From assembly GCA_963556495.2 (NCBI GenBank), contig OY747722.1:22025001-22089000 (forward strand): a stretch of DNA of 64,000 nt. Direction: 5' to 3'. Positions 35,784-45,437 of this stretch are shown piece by piece; within the stretch, counting starts at the first letter, position 1; each line of letters opens with the position of its first letter. The translations under genes were made by a program, and so were the position numbers. The notes under the pieces were generated by a model. That model saw only the letters and a program-made list of their open reading frames with translations, searched no databases and was not told where the DNA came from. This DNA comes from Valencia hispanica. Its lineage: Eukaryota > Chordata > Actinopteri > Cyprinodontiformes > Valenciidae.

Positions 35784-35800
<17 letters not shown>
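34454..35800 (+). pseudogene. L1 ORF1 (RNA-binding chaperone type), interrupted
   Basis: The first part, to about 34720, is a coiled coil (HLEDMKNSISALEQSM ... ISSLEGKL ... LETKTDELENRA), which mediates ORF1 trimerisation. After the L2 insert the frame resumes at 35370 with KAEMNQSLLEFVEQSL, then FTLERVHRTLARPKPGQ; a frameshift near 35495 leads to AVIICFLKFQDRELV, LLFVPDLSVETMRQR and CKLRVLHEDKIQLFAT, the RRM-like and C-terminal region. It ends in an A-run that passes into TATATA. Confidence 0.85.
34737..35366 (+). mobile_element. L2-type LINE 3' fragment inserted in L1 ORF1
   Basis: It begins within LIQNAAPRVL and continues LSRTRKVEHITPVLKSL, LPWLPVAQRIDSKILLL, ending FKSQLKTYRLRAAFE at 35135; the 3' tail reads GAAAGTGTGCTATACAAATA followed by CCTTG repeats. 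The sequence is similar to the copy at 20103-21015 and belongs to the same family. It has the same orientation as the L1. Confidence 0.88.
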
Positions 35801-35852
<52 letters not shown>

Positions 35853-36079
35853 TATATATCTTTTTGTTTCTGTTTGCTGCTTGTATAGTTTGACCACTCC
35901 TCTCTTGGGTAGATTGGTATTAGCTCCCATAATCTTTCGATTTTGAGCAATGGATGGGGAAGGCTGATGTATTTGCGTCAGTACAGGTTTGTTTTATTGT
36001 TCTTTAGTTTGAACCACACAGACACTATGTTAATTAAGATTACTCTATTGAAGATACTATCCACATACATATGGGTAGT

Positions 36080-36290
36080 AAAGAGGAGAAAACTGTTGCT
36101 TTAAAAAATACAAGTTGGAATGTCAGGGGTCTTAAAAAAACTTGTCAAATTGAAGCAGGTAATGCACAGAATTAAATTGTTGAATTCAAGAATTGTCTTT
36201 TTTTTTCAGGAAAGTCATAGCCTGGCTTTCGGCAGACTAAGTTTAAGATTGGACTTAGTCTGGGGAGTCTGCCATGTAATTTCTACTGCA
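36080..36290 (+). pseudogene. L1 ORF2 endonuclease N-terminus (fragment)
   Basis: Frames here read ALKNTSWNVRGLKK and FFQESHSLAFGRLSLRL, matching the start of the apurinic-type endonuclease of L1 (SWNVRGL...LQETH). It is broken by stops and shifts and ends where the next repeat begins. Confidence 0.75.
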
Positions 36291-37545
36291 CACAGAGGTG
36301 TCAAAAGTATTCACATTCAATACTCAAGTAGAAGTATAGATACTAGGGTTTAAAAAGACTTCTGTAGAAGTTGAAGTATCAAGTCAAGTTTTTTACTCAA
36401 GTAAAAGTAAAAAAAGTACTTTAAAACTACTTAAAGTATAAAAGTAAAAGTAATGTATTTAAAAAAATGACATTTAAAGAATAAAGCTTAAGCCACCCCC
36501 CCACCCAACCCAAAAGAAAGGCCATAATTATAATTGTTATATAAAAATGTTAATTTTGAAACATTTAGGATACACTAGGCTACCTGTTTCAGCTGCATAT
36601 ATGCCCATTAAAATGTATTAATTTTAGTGCAATGCAATTACATTACAGAACCATATGTGGACAACTGAGCATTAATTGATTCCTTCCATAAAATTAATTG
36701 GTCTGTTGTGGAAAAAAAGGTTGGATTTTTCATATACTTTCGCTTCGAAATGAATATATAAATAAGTGTTTTGCTCTGCTTTGACTACAAAAAAGAGTGC
36801 TGGCTGTTTGTTTGGTTCTCTGAACACACTTGGGCTGTAAATTATTCTCAAATATAATATCAGCGGGTGTTTTTTTGTTTGTTTGTTTGTTTTGTTTTGT
36901 TTGTTTTTTTACTTTTATTGCCGAAAAAGAAAATGTTCCTGCAGGTTAAAATATAAAATAGCAAGTGTTCGGCGCAGAAAAATGGGGTCTGTAAACTCAA
37001 GTTCTTCTCCACCAGAGAGCAAGCTATGTCGACTGATGGGGGATAAACATGGGTCTGAGTCTTTGGAATATGTGAATTTCTGGATATCTGAGTGGAATTT
37101 TCCAACTGGGGGCAGTTTAGATGTATCTGAGCTGAAATAAAATCGGGAAAAAAAATACTTCGAGTGGGAACGACTTTAAAACACTATGTTTGTGCGGGGT
37201 ACTGACTATAAAAAGTTTGAAAAGCTTAAACGTTGTTGGCAGATCTGGATGAATGAAGCAAAATGTTGCGAGCGTAAAACCGGTTTTAGAAATATTGGCG
37301 GAAGCAGGGACATTTCTGGCCCTGTGGCAGGCGTCCTTAAAACCTGATCGCTCCACACGTAAACAAAATAAGACGCAGACACATTTTCAGACAAAACCAA
37401 TCCGCGCCTGCTGATCTCACATCAACACATGAAAACGTCAGACTTTTACTTCCTGGGGCGGCTAGATCTACACACAATCTGCCTCTCCCCTCCTCCTTAT
37501 GTTCCAGACGAGGACATGCTTGGAGATCTGCAAGGTACATATAAA
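36287..37545. repeat. Dispersed fish DNA repeat (CAGAGGTG-type) within L1
   Basis: It starts CAGAGGTGTCAAAAGTATTC and continues with AATACTCAAGTAGAAGTATA and many AAAGTAAAAGTA words, a pattern I recognise from a common fish hAT-like non-autonomous element. The inner part at 37160-37500 is less AT-rich. The expected mirror end (…CACCTCTG) is not present before L1 sequence resumes at about 37548, so the copy is truncated or rearranged. Confidence 0.55.
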
Positions 37546-37547
37546 TA

Positions 37548-38476
37548 TAATTAAAATGAACATTTTGCCAAAGCTTTAGTATTTTTTTTCAAACTATACC
37601 TCTTTCACTAACTGATTTTTTTTACAACAAACTCAACAAATTATTCATACATTTTATTTGGAAATGTATAATGATGATGGTGAATTGCTTAAATTTATAT
37701 CAACTTTGTCAAAAATTTACCATTCCTTGTAAGCATTTTTTCAAATATTTACAGTTAAAACAATTTATGGCATCACACTTGGAAAGCATAACATATGAAC
37801 CATCTTTGTCTTTGTTGGAAAATATTGTCTTGACAAATTTACAAGGAAAGAAACTAATTTCTCTATTTTATAAAGCTCTGATTTTACATGATGGGGAATC
37901 TAGCGAAGACAGACTGGAAGCATGGAAATTAGATATTCAAGAAAAAATTGAGAAAACTGACTGGAAAAATGCATGTCTTAAGACACAAAAGCAAACAATT
38001 AATAGTAGAATGAGGTTATTACAATACAAGTGGTTAATGGGGACTTAATTACTCCTAAATGAATGGACCCCTGACATTCCTGATACTTGTACTAAGTGTG
38101 TTAGTGATAAGGGTACTCTATTTCATTCTTTATGGGATTGTTGGAAATGTCAAACGATACTGGAAAACTGTTGTTTAAACCATCTCCACAATAGTTGGAA
38201 TGGAAATCCCTCACGGCAAAGTTATGTATTTTAAGAATATATCCCAAGGACTTCGTTATTACTAAGAGGAAATCCACCTTGGTAGACTTTGGCCTCTCAC
38301 AGGCCAAAATAACTATTGCACTATTCTGGAAAAAGATGGACAGTCCTCCAATAAAAGTGTGTGTATTTGAAATGGTATCTTGCATTGGACTTGAAAGACT
38401 TGCATATATTGTCAGAGGTAAAGCTGAGGAATTTGAGGACCTATGGAGCCCCATAATAAAATTCTTGAAGAAGTGA
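37548..38476 (+). pseudogene. L1 ORF2 C-terminal region
   Basis: L1 sequence resumes with KMNILPKL. The main frame (37671-38048) has CKHFFKYLQLKQFM, a charged segment and KTQKQTINSRMRLLQYKWL; then DIPDTCTKC (cysteine-rich) follows in another register. A third frame (38195-38476) has LCILRIYPKDF, VDFGLSQAKITIALFWKKM and LERLAYIVRGK, ending IIKFLKK. These match the end of fish L1 ORF2. Confidence 0.85.
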
Positions 38477-38637
38477 TCTTTAAGTGATTTGATTCTTGTT
38501 TTCATGTTCTCTTTTGGAGCATTTTGTCTATGTGATGTCTGTGTGGTTGCTTATTGTTTGTTGTATAGTAATTTTTGCTTGTTCTGTTAGTGTTGTAAAT
38601 TTAAAAACCAATAAACACATTGTTAAAAATAAAAAAA

Positions 38638-39450
38638 GTATTTTCTTTCTTTCACTTAAAATTTCAAAAAAAATGTACTGCTGCTAAAATGTAATGCACA
38701 TTACAGATAAAACCATCTTTATTCAAACCATAAAAGTAAGTTTTTATATTTATTAGACTGGATCATAGAAGATTAGGTCGGCTATCTGCTCAGGTAGCAA
38801 GCTTATTAATAAGAGTGGATTTCCTATATTAAGGGGGAAAACACTATCCAACCTTCTGAACAGGTTGGTTTGCATAGCATCCACAGTAATCTTTACATTG
38901 CTTTGTTGAATCAAGAACACTGACCCTAAATGAGGCCAGTTGAAGAGCAACTCACCCCCCTATCAGTCTAACTCAGCTCACATTTCCTTTTTGAAAAATG
39001 CTCCAAAAACAGGTGTTGCCTGGTGGACCAGAGAATGCTCGGGGGGGGGTAAAGGGATGGGCGTGGTCTACGCTGTGATTGACATGTTGACAGCACAGCT
39101 GTTGCAGTGGCACAGACAGTCGGAGAGAAAGATGGAGAGGAACTTGAGCTCCTTTGTGTCATAACAATCTTTCTGTGGTGGAGAATTTCTTTCCACCTCC
39201 TTCACTAGAGGAAAGAGAAAAAAGGGTTGGAGGTTCTGTGGAGTAGGCATGGCCGGGGACTCGGCTTGTTTTATACTCCACAGCGGCAGAGCGAATTCAA
39301 GGCTCGATTCAAATTCGAGGGCAGTATAGAGTTTTAACCTGAAGAGGGTGCCACACTGATGGGTTTTAGGTAGAAAATTTATATTTTTGTAAGATAAACT
39401 AGAATACCAAAGAAAACCCCAGAAATGTAGACAACACTATTAAACACTCA
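38638..39450. other. No supported gene; non-coding sequence
   Basis: No motif was recognised. A G-run lies at 39041-39049. Frames on both strands around 38970-39250 are short and overlapping and look like chance. Confidence 0.5.
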
Positions 39451-39947
39451 TTAAAGGGCCTATATGCAACTTTTTCCCCAAAATAAACGTAACAATAGCC
39501 TTTTTATTTGACCATTTATGACTCAAACATCTCCTGATGAACATACTGACGCATTGTCAGCTCACAGTGGGTGCATCTATAAGCACCTATTTTCTGTCGG
39601 GTCGGATTTTCCCGCGCTGTCTGCGGATGTGACGTCAAGCGCATTCATGTTAAATGTTTCAGATCACTCTGCCACCACTGCTAGTCAGCACTCGCAAGCA
39701 GTTCAATGGATTGTGCGAATACACAGAAGAGACCGAGGACAACTTGGACACCAACAGTAACTAACTCCACATAAGACTAAGAAAGTTAAACCCCTGACAA
39801 GTGCCCGAAAAAGATCGAAGATTAAGAGCTACCGGCGTACAAGCATGCGCTGCGAGAGCGAGCAGAAAGGAAGAGCAGTTCCGTTTTATGGCCACAGGTG
39901 TCAGTTGCGAGTTTAAATTTCAGAAAATTGCATACAGTCCCTTTTAA
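39451..39947. mobile_element. TTAA-type MITE, copy 2 (complete)
   Basis: TTAA stands at 39451-39454 and 39944-39947. The inner ends are AGGGCCTATATGCAACTTTT and, complementing the right side, AAGGGACTGTATGCAATTTT. A TTAA target with AGGG-type ends resembles Kolobok/T2-type elements; piggyBac is less likely as the termini do not start CCC. It resembles copy 1 at 21541. No transposase is encoded. Confidence 0.8.
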
Positions 39948-39964
39948 TACAGTTTATCAGCAAA

Positions 39965-40490
39965 AAAAAAACGAAACTTGATTTGGGGGTGAGTTGCTCC
40001 CTAAAGGCAACTGCTTTCAATGTTTTTCTGGGTTGTTTCATTGCCTACTGGATGAGCCCTTGAAGCTCTCTTGGAATGGTGAACTACTCCTTGTAAAGCT
40101 CATCACTGTTCCATGTCTTCCTACTTTGTGGATATAATGGCTCTCACTGTGCTTTGCTGGAGTACCAAATCTTTGGAAATCCATGACAATGACTGTTTCT
40201 CATGTGTTTATGGCTTGTTGTAATATTTTAGCATACTTAATGCTGTCACACAGATTCTATTCAAATAATTTCTTAAATCCACTGCTTTAACAATAATCAG
40301 CCCTGGGTGTGGCTACTGAAATCGAACTCTGCTTTCCAACAATGTGGTTAATAGGCTACAAAACTGAACAAAATTGCATTTTATATTTAATCAGTTTTCC
40401 GCTATAATTTATTTTATCAAAAACATTTAAACGTGATACAACAGAAGAAATCTGTAAGGTGGTCAAGCTTTTCCCCAGTACTACAACTCT
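39965..40490 (-). mobile_element. Tc1/mariner fragment, same family as 18815-22270
   Basis: The plus strand reads CATCACTGTTCCATGTCTTCC, ATAATGGCTCTCACTGTGCT, then AATCAGCCCTGGGTGTGGCT and a terminus-like AGAAATCTGTAAGGTGGTC at 40447. These are the antisense words of the common fish Tc1 family. The left half is missing; it starts close to the TTAA MITE. Confidence 0.65.
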
Positions 40491-41580
40491 CCTAAACACA
40501 GGTGTTAATGGCCTGATGGTATACTGCTAATTCACAGAAAAATGTATTATGGGTTTTTCGGCATTTGGTAGAAGATATTACATTTAAAGACAAGCTTAAA
40601 AAAATGGATGTTGCAGTTTTGTCTTGAAGTCTTACTTGATGTCTCCTATAGTTTAGTTTCTGTTTCTTCAGGTTCAGGCAATATGTTGAGGAAAGCTACG
40701 TTGTTTGCTCTAAAAAGAATCTTGATTCACTGGCTAGATTTATTTGATAAAAGCCTTTAAAAAATATTCTAAATGAAAGATACAATTTTATGGGTAACCC
40801 TTTGATAACAACTTTATGAATTCTGACTTCTATTTTGATTCCAGAGATGACGGTTGCTACAGCATTCAGATTGACTTTGAAGTAAGCTTTAGTAGTTGTT
40901 CCAAAAAAACCAGACAGATATTAAACCCCGCAGAATATTTTCCAGTCTCTTGATCATTTGGTTTCAGTTGATGTTGCTGCGACTTTTGAGAACATTTTTT
41001 TTAGTTAATTCAGAAGCTTATAGTCTGTAACAGCCTTAAGTTAATTTATGTTTCACTATGTTCTCCTCAGCTCTCTTTATGCTGCTAAGAATTCAGAGGG
41101 TGAGCTTGCTGAACTTCAGTTTAACCATCAACACAAACACTTCCTTTTGGGCTGTGAGTCACTCACTGAATTGCAGAGAGGCCCATCCATTTCCATGTGT
41201 GGGAAGATCATCTGGCGTTTAGAGGAAAATTCAAAGAAGCCGCGGCAAACTTCACAAGAATTTTTCATTTGAAAACTGGCACATCCACTGAGGTGCTTTT
41301 AAAAATGGCTGCTGGGGCTAAATAATCAGGCAGTGGTAAATATTTAATGATTGAGTGATTTTAAATTTCCTATAATCTTCCAGAACTACACAACCGGTGC
41401 CAGAGAAATAGCAGGGATGCTTTTGGAGCCATAATAATGATCTAAAATATTCCTCTATGACCTAAAAAAGAACTGTGGATTTTGCTGTGTTGTCAGTTTA
41501 TCTGAAAATAATAGACAGACATGGAAAACATTTCTTTCATGTCATATGTTACCATAACATACTTAGAAAACCATGTTTCC
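40491..41580. other. No supported gene; non-coding sequence
   Basis: AT-rich sequence without recognised motif. A 74-codon frame at 41048-41272 has no recognisable feature and no supporting splice context. Confidence 0.5.
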
Positions 41581-41584
41581 CAAC

Positions 41585-41885
41585 GTCCATTTATTCATTA
41601 TCTATACAGTCTTTCCTTTGCAGGGTCGCAGGTGGGGGGGTGGGGGCTGGTGTCTGGACAGGTAGCTAGTCCATCAGAGGGCAAAACAGGGACACACAGG
41701 ACAAACAATCATGCACACACAAACTCATACCTGGACCTTTTGGACTGTGGGAGGAAGCAGGAGTACCCAGAGGTAACCCATGCATGCACTGAGAGAACAT
41801 TGAACTCCCTGTGAAATCAGGTCCTTCTTGCTGCAAGGCAACAGTGCTACCAACTGCGCCACCATGCAGCCCAAAGTGCACACAA
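41585..41885. repeat. Widespread fish interspersed repeat
   Basis: Ordered words CTTTGCAGGGTCGCAGGTGG, CATCAGAGGGCAAAACAGGG, TTTGGACTGTGGGAGGAAGC, AGGAGTACCCAGAGGTAACC and AAGGCAACAGTGCTACCAAC define a repeat that I recognise as extremely common in teleost genomes. A shorter copy is at 57655-57800. It has no frame of its own. Confidence 0.75.
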
Positions 41886-43717
41886 GAGTGCGCCCAAACT
41901 CACAGAGAGGACTTTCTAGAAGTAATGCGACAGGGCTAACCACTACTTGAAACTGAAAAACAAAACCCAAAAAAATCGTACATTGAGATCATTAGCTAGA
42001 ATTGAAATATTCCCCAACCCCCCAAAAATTGGCATGCTATGATGGCATAATAAGAAAGAAATCATTTTTATCAGGTGTACTGCAAAAAGAATGAATAGAA
42101 ACGATAAATCAGAATTTATCATTAGAAAAAATAAGTCTAGTCCTGCCACATTAGGCATTCAATCTCTCAGAAATGAATCCAGGGTTGTCATTCTAAATGG
42201 CTTGGCACATGGCATGCCTCTCTGTGTAGTGTGTTTTTTTTTGGGAACATGCATATATAGATTTTACATAAACAGATGGTATTCATCTAGAACATATGTA
42301 AAATGGGTGAACACAGGTGGCGGGTCAACTGAAGCTTTTCTGTATTGGACCGTTAAAAAAAAAAAACTGTGATAGAAAAATCTCAAGGCAGTCTGTCATT
42401 TTTACAGATTAGTATTCACACTTCTGATTCCCATGAGAGCATCTGATCATCATCTCAGACTTAAACATCATACTCAATGCCTATTGCTAACTGGAGATGA
42501 CGGCGTGTTGAAGACTTAATGAGTCTTTGGAGCGCTCCACAGAGAGCCCAGTGTCGTGCCAATGACCGGTGCATACTGTGGGATTTCCTCCTGCTGAAAT
42601 AATAGCTTGCGGGTCAGGAAATGGCTCGTTCAGAGAGTCTTTCCAACTTCTGATCACTTCAATTGGAGATATGTTCCCTAATTTCAAAACTTTGGCTGAA
42701 GTGGCGCTTAATTCCAGTCTCCAGTGTGGCAGCTGAGCATGGATTCAGCCTCTACAACATCTAAACCACCATAAGAAGTCCTCTCTCCGATGCAAAAATC
42801 CAAAGCCTAGCGACAAAAATCTCTGTAGCAATCCCACTATTTAATAGCGCACAAATGGGTGCTCATTTCAGTTCCATATGGAGCAGGTAGAACTTCCGAG
42901 ACTGTGTGTTCAGGTCACAGCTGGTGAACTATTCATACTTTAAGTGCAATTTTTTAATTCCATTTAGTTCTATTTTCAGCTTGTTTGAATTGAATATGAT
43001 TTAAAATGAATAAAAAATAAATACTATTTAATATATTATCATTTAAAAATTTGATGTGTAAAAATAGATCATGACCAGGTTTTTTTGACCTCGTCCGTCA
43101 ACAAAAATATCTGGCACAACCTCTGCTTTTTATTGCCACTTGCAGTTCATTTAAATCCTGACAACTGTAAAAACACTGCTATGAATTTAAATAGAATTTT
43201 TAAATTTAAACATTGCAGTTGTGCCTTGAATTGAATTCCGAAAATTCAATTCAAGGCACAACGTCTGCGAAAGAGTCCAACAGGGCTTTTGGTAGTCTCT
43301 TTTTTTTTTTTTATATATTCTTCAGCCACATTTGTCACATCACTCGTCTGTTGATAACTGATGGAAATCAACTGGTTGCAGAGATCATCTATTTTTCAGC
43401 ATTCAGACAGTTTGTTTTTCGTTTAAAAAGAAAAAAGTTTTTTCCATGTTTTTGTTTTAAAAAAACAACGAACTGACTGAAAGTACACGGACCTGGAAGC
43501 CACTGGTTAAGCTTCGTCTATTTAAAGGTGCAGCTGCAAACAGTGGAGCAAGAAATTTAGCTAAACTTTTCAGCAGTGACAACAAAGAACAGCTTACTAC
43601 ATACACTTCCAAAATAAACCACTTTACAGCAGCTGCTGCTTTTATAGTAGAAGTTGCTAACATAATCAAACCTCCAGCACCACAGCCAGGATTAAGGTTG
43701 ATAAGAATTCGTGAAAG
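41886..43717. other. No supported gene; contains a perfect hairpin
   Basis: Non-coding sequence apart from the hairpin at 43218-43262. Frames up to 93 codons have no motif. An A-run with TGTGATAGAAAAATC near 42355 marks nothing recognisable. Confidence 0.5.
43218..43262. repeat. Perfect 20-bp stem hairpin, 5-base loop
   Basis: Bases 43218-43237 and 43243-43262 are exact reverse complements; the loop is CCGAA. The arm contains TTGTGCCTTGAATTGAATT. It lies in AT-rich DNA outside any recognised transposon. It could arise by a template-switch event or encode a short hairpin RNA; nothing in the flanks decides. Confidence 0.95.
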
Positions 43718-43909
43718 TTAAATGACAGGAACCTATAAGTCCCGAGTGCTGCCCGGACATTTTAATTGACAGAGGTGGTGGCGGCAGCTAGCCTTTCACC
43801 CATGCAGTGTGAAATTTACTCAGGGGGTTCGAAGGCAAGCGTTTAACTTGCTTTCCTGTTTCCGCCAGTCCATCCCCTAAAATGTCACTTTTCTGTTCCT
43901 GTCATTTAA
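43718..43909. mobile_element. 184-bp TTAA-flanked MITE with 11-bp perfect inverted ends
   Basis: TTAA occurs at 43718-43721 and 43906-43909. The ends are ATGACAGGAAC (43722-43732) and its exact complement GTTCCTGTCAT (43895-43905). It is unrelated in sequence to the MITEs at 21541 and 39451. TTAA targets are used by piggyBac and Kolobok elements; the termini do not decide which. Confidence 0.85.
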
Positions 43910-45149
43910 TTATGAAACACATCATATTGGCATATTTCCCATTGCAAATAATCGAATAAATAGTGAATCTGCATTTTTTTATTTTATTAATATGGAATTA
44001 TGCTACAGCAACACAAGATGTACTTATTTTATGGCTTTTTACAAATCTTCACAAGGAGTACTGATAATTGTGGAGTGTGCTGTGCGTATTTACATAATGA
44101 AATATTTTGTTCCATGATTTTAATAATCTAATATTCAGATCTGTTCAGTGGATGGGTAAGGTAGTGACAGATGATGCATCCTATATAACAAAAACTACAG
44201 AAAAATATGCTAATTTCGATGTAGAATTATAGGTACATTTAAAAGCAATGAGAATCCCCTAATTGCATCTGGGCACTGAGCTTGGTTCCATGGGCATCTG
44301 AATAGCTGACTGAACATTTTACGTTTTAACCCTTTTTTTTCTAACATTTCCGCTGAGAAAAGTGTTTCTATAAAGTTTAATTCATATGGATTATTATTTG
44401 TAAAACTCAACAAATTGCCGTACATGGCATGGCAGACATACAGCATTCTAACAGATCTCCCTCTTTTTGACATGTTAGCCATAGTACAATATAAATGAGT
44501 GCATGTGTGCAGCATATCTCCAATTACTGTCTAAGATGGTAAAGGCTGGCAGATGATGGACAGCTAAGCCTTCTGGCAGCAAAGGATCTGAAGCATGAAG
44601 TGGGATCTACAGAAGAGAGTCAGGGAAATAGATTTCACTGAGGCAGGTGCGGTGGAAGCATGAGGAAGTATCACCAAACAGGAATTGACACAAGTGACAA
44701 ACAAAACAGTGGTGAACAACGCTAAGATCAAATCCTTCAGGTGCTCTCATTATGTGTGCTATGTGTCATACTGGTGATTTGATCATTTCAGCATGGACGA
44801 AAACTCCCCCTCAGCTATCGTTCTTCTTTCAAAGGAAAAGAGAAGCACGCCACTAAGGACCTTCGTTTTCAGGGCATTTACAAAGCTGAGACAGTTGGTG
44901 GCTGTTGGCACCGCCATGTAGCATTGCCCCCTTCCAAAATGTGCTGCGTTGTGAATTTACTCGCTCTCAACATCAAACGGTGTTCTTGGACAAGGATCAT
45001 AGAAATTCAAATATTCACAAAGGATGAGTCTTGATGATGGACTAAGGCCAGCAGAAAAACATGCATCTAAATGCTATTGTTACCGAACCAACACACAAAC
45101 CCCAGAATATCACTGCATTAAAGAACAGAAGTAGCAACCAAGTTGGAAA
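43910..45149. other. No supported gene; non-coding sequence
   Basis: AT-rich to 44520, then a more mixed region. No exon, RNA gene or repeat was recognised. Confidence 0.5.
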
Positions 45150-45437
45150 TGATAGTAGCGGCACAGGAGTTAGGAGTTCGTCCAGTAACCAGAGGGTTGC
45201 CGGTTCGAGCCCCTGCTCTGTCTACTCAGTCGTGTCATTGGGCAAGACACTTCACCCTTCTGCCTACTGGCGGTGGTCAGAGGGCCAGGTGGCAGCCTCG
45301 CTTCTGTCAGTGACAATGTAGCTTGCCATTACCAGTGTGTGAATCTGTGCATGAATGTAGTGTGAAGCGCTTTGGGGTCCTCAGAGACATAAATAAAGCA
45401 CTATACAAGTACAGGCCATTTACCATTTACAATTGAC
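45150..45437 (+). repeat. tRNA-derived SINE
   Basis: The head shows AGGAGTTAGGAGTTCGTCC and a box B of the RNA polymerase III promoter (GGTTCGAGCCC at 45202-45212). The body continues TTGGGCAAGACACTTCACCC and CAGTGTGTGAATCTGTGC; the tail has GTGAAGCGCTTTGGGGTCC and CACTATACAAGTACAGGCC, then CATTTAC repeats. The tail pattern is shared with LINE partners. It is complete at both ends as far as can be judged. Confidence 0.9.

Larger units (their letters stand above)
34206..38637 (+). mobile_element. L1-type LINE, rearranged, with two foreign segments
   Basis: The element starts with a G-rich 5' end (GGGGGTGGGGGCGATCGAG at about 34220) and shows ORF1, the N-terminal endonuclease start of ORF2 and the ORF2 C-terminus, then a 3' UTR with AATAAA (38611-38616) and a short A-rich tail. 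An L2 3' fragment (34737-35366) interrupts ORF1, and an unrelated repeat (36287-37545) stands where most of ORF2, including the reverse transcriptase, should be. It is dead. Confidence 0.85.
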
